Source of the DNA: Unio delphinus | Taxonomy: Eukaryota; Mollusca; Bivalvia; Unionida; Unionidae | Assembly: GCA_029339505.1 (NCBI GenBank) | Contig: JAQISU010000210.1 | Coordinates: 12,987,501-13,051,500 of the forward strand | Length of the DNA: 64,000 nucleotides | Direction: 5' to 3' | Notes under the pieces: generated by a model | Told to the model about the DNA's origin: nothing | The model's database searches: none | The model's input: the letters and a program-made list of their open reading frames with translations, nothing else | Part shown: piece after piece, positions 13,222 through 24,960 of the stretch | Position numbering within the stretch: position 1 is the stretch's first letter | How the letters are laid out: each line of letters starts with the position of its first letter | Translations under genes and position numbers: made by a program

Positions 13222-14049
13222 TCACACAGAATCATATTTGTCATCACATTGAAATAGCCATACTGATAGAGAATCGTCTTTACTTATTTCGTGGATAAAA
13301 TAAAATATAGTTATCCCAGAGATCTGGGGATAATATCTTACGGTTCGATCTCGTGGAAATATTTTTACTGCGTTAGTCCACTCGTACGTATTATGATCAA
13401 TGATATTTATTTGAGATTCGTTCTTTTTATTATTTAACATTTATCATGTTATATTTGCTACTATTGTTGGAAATGTTAGTATTTATACTAACATAGATAG
13501 ATCATTAATTGTAGCTCCAATATTTTTGACTAATTTAGCCCATTCGTGTATGTATTTACGTCTTAGATCAGTTAATCAATTTCCACGTAGCTTCTTTGTA
13601 AAATATTATTTTACTCGCTCAGCTACACATTTTATGTTTGAAAATTGCATTGGAACAAAATCGTTAATATCAGATTTATTATTTAGCTCTTACATTCCAT
13701 AAATAACCACGGTCACAGGGTATGCTCGAATATAATATCGTTCATCACTCCTTTTCGACATTCCTTCTTCGGAATTTGTATTTCACAAAGCAGACAAACA
13801 AAATAAATGAAAAACAGCGTCACGTTTGTCGCGGATAATCTGCACAGTAAAATCAGTTTCTGATTGCACAATAATTGTTATTCTGACAATACATATTTCA
13901 TCGTTAAGATAATCAATGATTTGTAAAGCTCGCTCAACGTTATCTGCAGCGTCACTGATTTCATCGACAACGTTTGCAACGACAAAGTCATCGCGTATAT
14001 TTTTGAATGTGGACCATACGTGACATGCTACATCATCATGAAATTCCAA
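13222..14049 (-). pseudogene. Decayed element gene with IFPRDRTVRY motif, block 1
   Basis: Two minus-strand stretches (14049-13783 and 13440-13222) look coding. The downstream one contains IIDHN, EWTNAVKIFPRDRTVRY and then P. The same motif chain occurs at 58540-58620 in the right-hand element (IIDHNKHAWTPAVIIFPRDR) and, badly broken, at 36590-36730. The upstream one is an 88-residue helical-looking stretch (VVDEISDAADNVERALQI). The intervening sequence carries stops. The function is unknown, but the shared gene links this debris to the polymerase-bearing element near 57 kb. Confidence 0.55.
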
Positions 14050-14186
14050 ATAATATTAATCAAAGTATTATTCTCAACGAGAACTCTCCTCCGTATTCTG
14101 TCAAGGATAAATCTTGATTAAACATAATGAGCTATCAAAGGCTTGATTGTAATATATTATATTTTAAACAAAATATTTAAATGAAC

Positions 14187-14187
14187 A

Positions 14188-14261
<74 letters not shown>

Positions 14262-14309
14262 GATCGATCGATCGATCGATCGGTCGGTCGGTCGGTCTGC
14301 CTGTCTGTC

Positions 14310-14379
<70 letters not shown>

Positions 14380-14480
14380 CATCCATCCATCCATCCATCC
14401 ATCCATCCATCCATCCATCCATCCATCCATCCATCCATCCATCCATCCATCCATCCATCCATCCATCCATCCATCCATCC

Positions 14481-14545
<65 letters not shown>
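14187..14545. repeat. Compound tetranucleotide microsatellite (ATCT/CGAT/CGGT/ATCC)
   Basis: Long ATCT array interrupted by short CGAT, CGGT and CTGT blocks and a ~110-base ATCC block, then ATCT again. Each variant block is itself homogenised. The paralogous place at 54469-54870 carries AT plus GATA repeats. It produces false Ser-Ile/Leu-rich ORFs. Confidence 0.97.
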
Positions 14546-15010
14546 GCAGCCCAGTGTTGTAGACCAGAAATATATTTTTCATGTGTTGGTCTCAGCATTC
14601 TATTTCTACTTTCAGAAGTCGTAACAACAAGAGTTGGAAACTTGTCTGAATCAATTTTGTCGATTGTCGTTAAAACGTCCTAAGTATATTTATTACGTAA
14701 CTCGCTGATCACTTCTTCATCAGTTTTTTCTTCTCCTTAATAATAGGTTATGCTAGCTGAGGCATTCGATCTTGTAAAAGTTTGGATACTTCAATACATT
14801 CAGCTATTATTTCAAGTTGAAGAAAAAAGGTTTATTTGTTTCATTAACAGGTTTGAATATTAGTTGAGAACTTTCTGCATAATCAACCTGAGATTCCTGG
14901 CATTCTTGTATATTTTCCTGACTAAATGACGGACTGGTATAAATTTCCTAATTGCTTCTAATCCGTCATGGGCCAACCGATTGGATATTGCTTCACCAAC
15001 CATTACTGAT
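14546..15010 (-). pseudogene. Decayed element gene (MVGEAISNRLAHDG ... LQHWAAR), block 1
   Basis: Minus-strand reading starts MVGEAISNRLAHDGLEAIRK near 15005, continues in shifted frames (IFKPVNETNKPFFLQLEII near 14870) and ends [19 protein letters not shown], then a stop near 14546. The same end ([17 protein letters not shown]) occurs at 54870-54925. Pieces of the gene also recur at 41620-42000 and 54900-55310. Several frame breaks are present in every copy. It is not recognised; it is probably a structural or accessory gene of the Polinton-like element. Confidence 0.5.
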
Positions 15011-15021
15011 ATAACAATGAT

Positions 15022-15228
15022 TTAATTTACAGCATCAGGGAGGGAGTGAACAAGATAGGAGATCATCTGAGTAATCACTTGCTGATACTTTAAGAGAATA
15101 TTCAGAACAATAGTAACAAAAATAATTAACTCAAAGGGAGCATCATTGAGAGAAAATCTCGGTAAGTTGGAGGCTTTGATCTGGCGAACATCTTCTTGAT
15201 TTTTCTTCTCGTTTTTGTAAGAAGCCAT
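15022..15228 (-). CDS. Small element ORF 'MASYKNEKK', block 1 (open copy)
   Basis: A 68-codon open frame: basic N-terminus MASYKNEKKNQEDVRQIKAS, then a hydrophobic stretch FELIIFVTIVLNILL near residues 32-46 that could span a membrane. The same start and much of the body occur at 55550-55314 (frameshifted) and 42230-42010 (degenerate). It sits directly upstream, on the minus strand, of the MVGEAISN gene. Not recognised. The triple occurrence says it was a real element gene. This copy is the only one still open, but its neighbours are broken, so it is probably not functional. Confidence 0.45.
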   Translation of the reverse strand: MASYKNEKKNQEDVRQIKASNLPRFSLNDAPFELIIFVTIVLNILLKYQQVITQMISYLVHSLPDAVN

Positions 15229-15449
15229 ATTTTAGCAAATGGATAGTTATAAAATTAGGTCGACTTGCCCTGCTGCTGCACGTCTTTTTATACCCGGGAA
15301 ATTTAAAATTCTGTACATCATCTTCTGTTATCGAATATGCATATTAAAGAAATATGTGTATCGTGCTCTCTCTCTAGTTACCATAATCAAATATTACCTG
15401 AATTATTGGCCTCCCGGGCATCTTCAGGCCATCCTAACCGGGTTATAAT

Positions 15450-16835
15450 TGATGACTGATATATATCAAGGGCATAATCTTGATAATATATTTATATCGT
15501 GGCTGATAATATTGGTTCGTGAAACGATATAGCTATTTTTGACCATCACCGTAAGTTGATTTATTGACTGGTAATCGTGAGTTTGTTATTCTGACCATTG
15601 CCGGTCCACGGTGTTATTGATGGATGATCATCTTATTTGTTATCTATATGTCCAACCAGACAATTATTTACTGTGATAACCGTTAACGAGTTCATCGATA
15701 AGTGTCCGGTAAACGCTAATATATCCATGCCACAACCTTGAAATAATCGTCGACAAATTGGAGCGGCTTCTTTAATTATTTATGCTGAGTTTATTCATGC
15801 TCGTTTTCCTCCTATGGGAATATCTAAAATTGTTTTGTGGGAAATCAACGTTATTAGTGAAGGAAATAAGACCACGTCGTCCTGACGTATTTGATTCAGA
15901 ATAATCTTTTCCGATTGCGCCGAGGTCAGTTGATGGTTGTGTATGCTCTTGGTTACATAAATATTCTAACTATTAGAGTTATACGGTACCCTCAAAGTCT
16001 GAGGTTATAACTTGTGTAATCAATAAAACTAAATCCTTAGTAGTCAAGGTACTACAGTGTGATTACAAATATATTTGAAGTGCTTACATGTATTTTCCCT
16101 TAACATCAATAATATCTACTTGGAAGGAACATTTTTAATAATGTCCTAGTCCGATAAAAGTTGATGCCGACATATTTATCATGATAACCAGTCGTTAACC
16201 AGTCCATGAATATAATATGAGTACCATTTTGGAACAATACAAATAACTTATGTGCGAGAATAAAGATGATTCGTTTTAATAAGGGAGCAAGACTTGGTCC
16301 ACGCATAAAAATCAAGCAAAAACTTTTATATTTATTGGATAATTCTACAGAATGTTTTGAATGTGGACAATGATACCATACATGATGTTTCTAATCTAAT
16401 AACTTATTTCCATTTTTTTAGAAAGATATGGTAGGTAATGCAATTAGTTGATCAGACTATATTTCGAGCACATTGTATAAGTCATTTCATAAACATTCGG
16501 CTGGATATATTGTATAGTTTTCATAACGGTACATGCAATGACACCTCAGTTACATTACATGAACGTACGAGAAAAGTATGCCCACTATCTTATCCAAGTG
16601 AATGCTGTCAATGCAAACGTTGCCTTATTCCTACACCTGTCTCATGTGGACGGTATAACTGTATAGCGTCACCTAAGATACAAACTTTGAGGATTGGAAC
16701 ACGCTGGTTACGTATTGATTATTTTTTCTTAGTTCTTACTTCAAATCTCCTGTCTTTTCTTTACGTTACCCTTTGTATAACTTAGGAAAGAAACGAAGCC
16801 GTGCTGTGGGTATCAATACAGTCAAGATCAGAAAG
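15450..16835 (+). promoter_or_regulatory. 5' flank of CYYR1-like copy 2
   Basis: Positions 16021-16560 match 42610-43030 upstream of copy 3: the same AACTAAATCCTTAGTAGTCA and GAAAGATATGGTAGGTAATG phrases. The last ~200 bases match the flank of the three copy 3 first exons (phrases AAGCCGTG and AGAAAGATGAT). The shared block probably holds the promoter and 5' UTR. An ORF at 16438-16785 crosses this block but is not conserved as protein and is not called. Confidence 0.5.
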
Positions 16836-16878
16836 ATGATTGTATGCGCTATGTTGCCGATATTAATCTTACTACAAG
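16836..16878 (+). CDS. CYYR1-like copy 2, exon 1 (signal peptide)
   Basis: ATG at 16836 starts MIVCAMLPILILLQ plus one base, followed by the donor GTAGGT at 16879. The peptide is a short hydrophobic secretion signal. Exon length (43 nt) and phase 1 are identical in the three copy 3 first exons. Spliced to 25957-26083, 26674-26876 and 31692-31882 it gives one open frame of 187 aa: signal peptide, six-Cys Tyr-rich ectodomain, membrane helix and Pro-rich PPPPY tail. This is a single-pass membrane protein of the CYYR1/Shisa-like type. Vertebrate CYYR1 is a similarly short protein, and its molecular function is poorly defined. Exon choice is inferred from sequence; no transcript data are available. 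Confidence 0.8.
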
Positions 16879-17918
16879 GTAGGTAATTAAAAGTAGTAAT
16901 ATTATAGTCTCAACCTCCCTTTTAACCAGCCTATGTGCCCAAAACGTATTAATTAGGCAATGCACGAGTGAAGTACATCGCATGGTGGGGCGAAGCAAAA
17001 ATAATATTGGTATTAAAATCTAGGACATTCAAGAGCTATAATATCACATCCCTTTTCAAAATGTGGTCATCGCAAATGAAAATTTTGTTTAGCTCGTTTA
17101 TTTGATAATAGCAGCTTTTTTACAACTATTTATATGATCATGTCCTTTACTATAACCATTCCGCTACCATAGTGTATTTTAAGTTACAATTATAAACTAG
17201 ATACGATCTTCCTGTTTTATTTATAAAGTTGCGACATTCACCAGGATCACACGCAGAGCTAAATTATATTTTCTTCTCTTATGATAACATTGTATATATT
17301 TGTCATGCATTTAATAAAATATTGATTCCACAAGATGAAATGTATTCGGTATTTATTTATAAAAAAAAAAATTAATTTGTGTATATACCAGATCAAATTT
17401 TACATGACTAAATTCATTCTTCAGTACAGCACGCTCATCGCCAAGCACTAAGAGAAACAAATTACCCCACCCTTGTAAGCTGATCGTATAAATATAAGTG
17501 ATATTAAAGAGAAGATGGATCATGATAATTTAATAATAGTGTAAAATATACTTTTTAATTGTTGTTTACTGTTTTACGATATCAGAAAACTAGTTCCGGA
17601 TTTAAAAATTGCGATGACGTAAGATTTGGTAGATGTTGATACCTAATTTGGTATAAAATAAAATTGAGAGGCCCCTTTAGACTGTAAGTTTAGTTTGTGA
17701 GGGCATAAGCTATAGTCTTTTAGCTGATCGATACTGCACAAATCACAGCTAGCTAGACTTCGGAATACATCACATTGAGTTTATCTTTGTTATCATATAA
17801 TTAAGGGGAAATAACGTCTGGGATACGCGAAAGGCGGAAGTTATATTTCTCTATCAAGTATTAGATGCCTGATCTGAAATGCAAAGTTGTTCATGACTGT
17901 ACACACACATAAACAACA

Positions 17919-17941
17919 CACACACACACACACACACACAA
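17919..17941. repeat. (CA)n microsatellite
   Basis: Pure CA dinucleotide run in intron 1 of copy 2. Confidence 0.95.
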
Positions 17942-20017
17942 CTCTTTTTGATGATGCATGTACGCGCCTGTCAAGAACACACAAGTAGCATTATATGTTG
18001 ACAAATCTTATTATATCACATGTAAATATATACGAATTAAAAAATATGAAATGTATTTATCCAATACTTTATATATAATATAATTATATTATATTATATA
18101 TAATTTAGGTATACAAGGAAGTCAATCACTTTGAAACACTCACGTACTCTTTTGTTTAAAGTATTATATCTTGTTAAAATATCTCATTCTTGCAATGAGG
18201 TCTTAATCAAAATCAGTAATATTGTGAATGAAGGAGGTTACAGTGCTAAAACTTTTTGGGGAGTGAATTCTTTCCAATGGGATTTTTTGTGCATCATATT
18301 GATTTTCGGGAAAATGTAAATCTAATTTTTGACAGAATCTTTTTGCATCATTAATTTACCAAATGCCGAAATGAATGACGATTCTTTTACACTTTGTGTC
18401 AGGTATAACTTTTGGTCTTATCGTTTTCTGGCGAGTGCTTGGATAATGAATGTATGGTGTGGCCAACAGTGTGAAGAAAATTTAAAATTCTATATTTAAG
18501 AACAAGGGATCTTATCGACTATTTTTTAATAATCAACTTATTCCACCTACAACGTCTCATGCTTATCAGTTTGAATACGTTTATTGTTCACGAAATGTAG
18601 ATTGTGTTAAAGTAAACGTTTGTTTTGTTTAACCTACATTTCCGTTAGTGCCCTATTTACGCTTTCATATGGAACCCCGATAATGATATCTCCTTACGAC
18701 TAACTAATTGCGTTCTTTATCTCATACTATTAAAAATGCGACTCGTTTGCGGCATCAATATATTTTAGTAGTGGTATGGTCTTTTAGGAATGACAGAACG
18801 TCAGTTATTTTCAGATAAGTCTGTTCAACACGCAAGATGACAAAACTGTCAGCTAAATACAACTATTTTTAAAGTGGAAAGAACTTAATAATGGAAGATA
18901 ACATTAGAAAAGTTATCGCCTAATCTGTAAAGCCTCTAAGCGCGTTACAACAAATAAATTGATGTGACTACAAAAAAAAAATACAAAAAAAAATAAACAG
19001 ACACCATGACATTAGAAAACATAAAATAATGCTGCAAGTAATTATGGTAGTGAACATTATTAGGTCTTTCAGTCAGTTCTTGCAGTCGAGAATGGTATGT
19101 TTTAAGGGCAATAATGAAATGGTTCACTTTGTGTTTGTTTTCAATTTCAATGGGCAATTCGTTCCTCATTGTTGGGTCCTGATATGCAGATTAATGAGTA
19201 TCCGATTGTCGAAAGAGAAGCGTAAGTATCTTGTTGGTTTATACATATAGGTGAGGTCCAATATATATTTGCGAATGGAGTTGATACGTCTCATCTCAAG
19301 ATATGCAGCCTTGCATATGTTCACGACATGTTGGTTCAATAGGAGAGTACTGTAAAGATATTGCTTTTGCTGATATAGATTGCTTAAGGTAAAGGATGTG
19401 AATTAGAATGCCTTAGTGATGTTATCAGAACGGCCTCAGTTATATCATCATTCAATCAAGGAGGATGAGGACTGTAATCTTTCCGCTATCTAAAGCAGAG
19501 TTAATGTCATTAACTACTTCAGAAGAGTAGTTTCAGTATTGTGGCTATAGAGAGATTCAAACTGTACATAAATGAAAAGACTGGTTGAAGTCAGTTGGGT
19601 TAGAATAACTGTTATAAGATTGTTTTATATTAATTGGGGATTAGATGTTTGTTTGATTGAACTTTAACGGCGCACCAGCACTTTTAGGCTATTTAGCGCC
19701 ATACAATAGGTAAGATATTTAAAAATTAGAAAGGTTTAACATCGACCAGCGATATAAAAAAACATAATAGTTAAATATAAAATGGTAAGATGTTGGTAAC
19801 AGGAAAATATGAAGCTTTCCAATTAACGGGAGATGTAAATGGTGTATGTTGATGATAAGATTTTGTAAATAAGAGGTGGTATTTGCATTAGATAAAACTA
19901 TTCTAGATGATGACATACAAGTTTTTGTTTAAAATAGAGATTTACTTTCTATAGGAAATCTAAAATACAAGTGATTTGTGTAGTGTCAAAATGTTCCTTC
20001 ATGTCATGTACATTATA

Positions 20018-20272
20018 TTATTTAGCACGCGTAGGTTGCAGATCGGAACACTTTGTCATAAAGTGCTTAACAGTGAATGGTTCATTGTAAGAAACGCACT
20101 CTGGTGGATCTTCACCTTTTAGTATGTGGGAGTGGGTAATGTATGTATGACCGATTCTGATTCTTGCAATGACAACCTCCTCCCTACGGATAGTTCTGTA
20201 GGAAGGAGTCCATTCTCCCAGGGTTGGTTTGATGGCATGAAGTTTGTTATTGACTGCATCATCCCATGACAC
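20018..20272 (-). pseudogene. LINE ORF2 C-terminal region
   Basis: Contains RREEVVIARIRIGHTYITHS and GEDPPECVSYNEPFTVKHF..KC, the usual end of I-clade ORF2 proteins with a Cys/His finger. One finger Cys is replaced (CVSY instead of CVxC). It is in a different frame from the RNase H part upstream, so a frameshift separates them. Confidence 0.75.
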
Positions 20273-20814
20273 CTGCCACTTCTGACGTAGGTACTTTTTG
20301 ATAAAAGTTTAAAATCAGTAAACGGTAATTTAAAATCCGATGGTTCTTGGGATAGAGCCATCTTAGCAGCCCGGCCTTCTTCTTCATTACCTCTAATACT
20401 ATTATGGCAAGGTAGCCAACAGTATACTATATTGTAGGAGGTACTAAGCTCCGAGTTTTTGACGAGAATATCGGCTAATAATGGATTATCCAGTTTTCTA
20501 TGACGTAGCGACTGAAGTACTGATAATGAGTCACAGAAAAAAATGCTATTTAAAATGCGATTTTGTTCAATAAATTTCATAGCAAGGTCTATTGCTCTGA
20601 TTTCCGCTGAAAATATGGACGCAACGTTTGGCAAGCGCACTTTGGTTATATGCTGTCCACTAACGAAGGATGCAGCAGCCTTGTCATCAACCTTTGATCC
20701 GTCAGTATAAAATTTAGTGTAATTTGTAAAATCGTTCAGACGTTCATGATAAGAGTTCAGGAATATGGAAGGGTTTGTCTCAGATCCATTACCATCGTGT
20801 AACGTAAAAATCAC
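20119..20814 (-). pseudogene. LINE ORF2 RNase H domain
   Basis: A 231-codon open stretch with an RNase H1 fold signature. FYTDGSK carries the first catalytic Asp, SAEIRAIDLAMKF the catalytic Glu and FFCDSLSVLQSL the second Asp. The last acidic site, normally in a GNExAD context, reads GNEEEGRAAK, so the final Asp appears lost. RNase H removes RNA from RNA-DNA hybrids during LINE integration. The frame is interrupted on both sides. Confidence 0.8.
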
Positions 20815-20845
20815 TTTAGGTTGCTTAAGTAGCCAAGGTGGTGTT

Positions 20846-22423
20846 TTAGAGACAAACGTTTTCTGACCTGTAGAGAGAGATTAATTTTGATATTGTCAAG
20901 GCTGGATGATGCTCTGATGTCAAATGAAGGTATGGAATTTGGTTATTTCCATATAAAGTTTTGCGTTTTGGTTGAAAAACAGCCGGAAGAGAAGGGTTGA
21001 GAGGGTTTGATCTTAACTTCAGAGCGTAGTGTGCAGAAAGCATTTGTCTGCGATGTGATGAAGGAATTTCATTAGTTTCCACGAGAAGGCGTTCGCATAG
21101 AGATGTTCGAAATGCTCCTAGAGCGAGTCTTATTCCCTTTTGATGAATTGGGTCAAGCATTTTCAAATAAGACTTCCTAGCTGAACCATAAACAATGCAT
21201 CCATAGTCTAGAATGGAGCGGGTAAATGTTCTATTCAAATTGAGGAGGACCTTTTTATCAGCACCCCAGTCAGTGTGCGCAATTACTTTAAATAAGTTTA
21301 ATGCTTTTAAGCATTTAGCTTTTAAATTCTTGATGTGTAGTACAAAAGTCAGTTTTCCGTCAAAGATAATACACAAAAACTTTGTTTCTTCAACAACTGG
21401 AATAAGTGTTCCATCCAGCGTGAGTCTAGGGTCATCATGATGTCTTCGCAACTGACAAAAATGAATGCATACGGTTTTCGATTTAGAAAATTTGAAACCG
21501 TTATTACTGGCCCAATTTTGGATCTTATTTATATTTTGTTGAAGTTGCCTTTCAATTGTATGCATGTACTTTGATCGATATCAAATTCAAAAATCGTCTA
21601 CATATAAAGAGCAATCAACACCGGGAGTTAAGCACTTGGTGATGAAATTGATTTTGATATTAAATAGCGTCACATATAAAATACTGCCCTGGGGCACACC
21701 CATTTCTCGCTGGTGCATATCGGAGAGGGTTTAGCCCACTCGTACTTTGAATTCTCTGTCAAACAGAAAATTGGAGATGAAAGAGGGCAGACGGCCTTTT
21801 AGACTTAGATCGTGCAGGTCATTTAGCATCCCGTACCTCCATGTTGTCATAGGCCTTTTCTAAATCAAAGAAGACTGCTACTAAATGTATCTTCTTGATA
21901 AATGCATCGCGAATAAATGTTTACAGTCTAACCAGATGATCGTTAGAACTACGCCCAGAACGGAAGCCACATTGGAAAGGAGAAATTAAATTGTTACTTT
22001 CGAAGTACCATACAAGCCGAGCATTAATCATTCGTTCCATTGTTTTGCATATGCAGCTTGTTAGGATCTTCGTTATCTTTGCCTGGTTTGGGAATCGGTA
22101 TCACTGTTGCTTCTTTCCAGCTTTTAGGTATATTAGTAGCAATCCATAAATCATTAAATATTTTAAGAAGGTCAGAGAAGATTCTGGGAGTGTTTCAAGA
22201 ACTGGTAATGTACTTCTTCAGGCCCACCGGATGTATAATGGGCCTTGTCTAATGCCTCCTTAAGCTCCAATATAGAAAACAGCTGGTTATAATTTTTAGT
22301 GTTGTTTGATGTAAATTTTAAACGTGACTTTTCGTTTTGAGATTTTAATCTTCTAAAGGCATCTGAATAATTAGATGATGATGAGTTTTTCGAAAAACTA
22401 TCGGCAAGAATATTTGCTGTCAC
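20846..22423 (-). pseudogene. LINE ORF2 reverse transcriptase
   Basis: The upstream part (22423-22172) has the linker and RT start, with LKEALDKAHYTSGGPEEVHY. Further on is the palm: MGVPQGSILYVTLFNI near 21695 and SLYVDDF near 21595, the YVDD catalytic site, followed at once by a TGA. The last part (21565-20846) begins with the thumb-like QNINKIQNWASNNGFKFSKS and continues YGCIVYGSARKSYLKMLDPI. At least two frame breaks and one nonsense codon are visible. It matches non-LTR RTs of the I/Jockey group. Confidence 0.8.
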
Positions 22424-22439
22424 GTTTCGAACTGAAATT

Positions 22440-23442
22440 GCTATTGTTTGTTTCTAGGTGTCATATAGAATTGTGTTTATTAAATGTTATCTGAGTTGAT
22501 GTTGTGCTTTTTTGTGGAGTATAATTAGGGATATTGGCCGTTGTGGTTGAATCGGGCTGAGCAGTCTGTGTTTGGGCGTCCTTCGTGCTTTTTGGATTGT
22601 GTTTTACGACTGTGGAGAATGGGCCAGAAAGGGCTGTTTTCGCCTGGACAAGTTTTCTGGCCTCTGGGTAGGGAATGTTCGAGCTAAACTTTACCTTCTG
22701 AATTTCCTTCTCCTGTTTCCATGTATCACAATCCTTGGAACTGCCGTGATGTTCCTTGTCAAAGTTGACACAATGCGGAGTTGCTCTACAATCAGCTTCC
22801 TGATGAGAGTGGTCTCGGCATCGGCCACATACCTTGGCTCTGGAACATCGATCCTCGTGATGGCCATATTTTTTACATTTATGGCATCGAAGGGATTTCG
22901 GAATTTAGATCTCGACCTTTACTTGTAAAAACCAACCTTAACCACTTTGAGCACTGTTGATTTATTAAAGGTTAGAACAAATGTTTTAGTGTCCAGCAGA
23001 ATGTTATTACGTTTAATACGTATTCTTTGCACTGCAGTGACACCTTCATGTTTCATCCCTTCTATGATATCTATGTCGGTGACTCCAGCCAAGTCACGAC
23101 ATCGCATTACGCCTTTGGACGAATTCAGTGTAGTGTGGGCGAATCAGGTCACTGGAATATCAAAGAATGTTTTAATTTTCATGATATTATCTGTTTGACT
23201 CCTTCGCTCACACTCTACAAGAAGGCAGCCCGATGTTAGTTTTTTCACACTTTTTGGTGTGCTAATCGATGCCGAAATGGTTTTCTCGATAACAACCGGA
23301 GATAAACTTGAAAGCGGTGTAGCATCATCCTTAGACTGAATAAGCATGATGCTTGGAAACGATTCCACGCCACATATTTCTTCATCCGAAGCAGATAGTG
23401 GTTTTGTACGTTTATTATTGATATTTTTTTAGTATTTGCCAT
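22440..23442 (-). pseudogene. LINE ORF1 gag with CCHC zinc knuckles
   Basis: Starts MANTKK at 23442, then shifts frame in an A run. The part 23368-23144 reads ESFPSIMLIQSK..., including STPKSVKKLTSG and TDNIMKIKTF, the RNA-binding half of I-type gag. Around 22890-22730 a third frame gives two intact CX2CX4HX4C knuckles (CHKCKKYGHHEDRC and CGRCRDHSHQEADC) and a third with its second Cys changed to Phe (CVNF), followed by WKQEKEIQK. Gag binds the element RNA. The gene is frameshifted and dead. Confidence 0.75.
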
Positions 23443-23599
23443 GATTAAGAGTTAAAATTTCAGCACCCATGCTCCCCACCCACCACGGAGCCCAACAAGG
23501 GGACAGTTTTCAAGTGCCAGGGATACACAGATGCCATACTCGTTAGATACAATTACCTGGGATTGACCAATGAAGCTTCCTTCTAGGGTTGAGCCACCG

Positions 23600-24960
23600 C
23601 CTTCTAGGAAGACTTATAAAACCTATGAAAGTAAAAGCTAAATCTACAACCCCGAACCCGCAGGGGGAGATACGGAAGATTAGAACATGGGAGGTAGTTT
23701 TTGTAAAATTGTTATGGTCTAGTGTTGGTTTTGTTTTCAGCGAATGCTTTACAATGGCAGTTTTGAAAACTGATGGGAATTCCACAGATGACAGAGGTAT
23801 TGATACCATCGGTTAGTGAAGGATCTAAGAACTCAATCAGCAGAGATGTTGGAATTTGTTCAAGTTCATATGATTTTGGTGCACTCTTCATCACAAGTGT
23901 CCTTACTAAATCAATCGAGACAGTTTCGAATCCTGCTAACGGTTGTCATTGCAATTTTGAATTGCAACAGGTTGACGACGAGTAAATGGATATTGCGCTA
24001 TCAAGCTTATCGCTAATGGCTTGTACATTGTCACGGAAGATAATTGGAAATAAGGTCCCGAAGGTCAACTGGTGAGAAGGTAGTTGGAAATGGTGTGCAT
24101 GTGTCCCTTGTCATTAGTTTGGTAGTAATTTCGGTGAACTCTTTGAAGCCGGAACTAGCCTAAAAAGTTGTACTGTAGTGGGATAATTTGCATGTTTCTT
24201 ACGTTTTTCTTAGCTGCTTCAAATAATTTTTTAAGAATAGTGAGTCTGGTGAAAAGCCAAAGCCTCTTCGATTTACAGCGTTCTCTCTAAGCTGTTTTAA
24301 GCTCGTCGCTAACATTTCTAAACCACGGAAAACAATTTTGAGTTGGCACTCTGCAATTGGTGGCTGGTGAATTATTTTCATGAAACGAACACAGGAAGTG
24401 ATCGAGTATCTCTGCTGTAGTAGGCAAGCAAGGTGTTAGACGTGCTTGGATGTTATGCTCTAGAGAGGTTCTAAATATGATAACGTGATTTCTGTTTGCA
24501 GCAAATAAATTATGATGGTGAGGGGCTGATACATCCAAATGGCATATAATAAAGCGATTATCTGATGCAAGTTCGTAGTATACAAGCGTGGACAGTTCAA
24601 TAATATAATCAGGTCTATGACGAATCCAGTCTAAAGTGTAAGCATGTATATGGGTGAGTTGGTTAACCGAATGTTTACGGTTTGAAACGTGAATGCAATC
24701 TCGAGGTTTGATACGTATGGGTTTCCTGGATGGTCAAAGTGAAAGTTGAAATCTCCAAAAATAATCAGGTTATCACCTATCGAATGTCCATACTCCAGCA
24801 GATTCGGAAACTGCTAAAAGGAGGGGTATTCTGTCTGCTTGTTTGTTTTTTACTAGGATGAGGGCGGTGATGTCTGAAAGCATAGATTGCCTTTTGTCCC
24901 AGTGTGAGTGTTGTTTAGACTAGTTCAGACGATTTGAAGGTTGTAATGCGAGATTTATTG
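23600..24960 (-). mobile_element. CR1/L2-like LINE fragment (endonuclease and start of RT)
   Basis: Minus-strand fragment of a second LINE. It has an apurinic-type endonuclease motif GDFNFHFDHPGNPY near 24760, then AYTLDWI and SDNRFIICHLDV (family SDH changed to SDN) near 24640-24530, the linker PWFRNVSDELKTA near 24300, and the RT start PIPTSLLIEFL-like motif (here QIPTSLLIEFLDPSLTDGIN) near 23840. It ends abruptly at about 23600, where the 5' leader of the I/Nimb-like element begins. Frames are broken throughout. The element clade is inferred from motif layout. Confidence 0.65.

Larger units (their letters stand above)
19648..23590 (-). mobile_element. I/Nimb-like LINE, gag + RT + RNase H, endonuclease missing
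   Basis: Non-LTR retrotransposon relic in minus orientation. Read 5' to 3' it has a 5' leader (around 23580-23443), gag (23442 to about 22440), reverse transcriptase (about 22423-20846), RNase H (20814 to about 20300), a C-terminal Cys/His region (to 20018) and a 3' tail ending near 19650 in GGCGCTAAATAGCC and GCGCCGTTAAAG, then a short AATCAAACAAACA tail. RNase H together with a zinc-knuckle gag is typical of the I superfamily. Gag runs almost straight into the RT start, so the ~0.7 kb endonuclease normally between them is absent. Many frameshifts and stops show it is dead. Confidence 0.8.

Noticed and set aside
16438..16785. 115-codon ORF upstream of copy 2 exon 1
   Set aside because: It covers the promoter-like block; the matching region upstream of copy 3 does not keep the frame.
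22572..22928. 118-codon + strand ORF
   Set aside because: Shadow of the LINE gag zinc-knuckle region, which is clearly coding on the minus strand.
23589..24016. Overlapping + strand ORFs of 66-75 codons
   Set aside because: Antisense to the LINE fragments; they carry no motif of their own.
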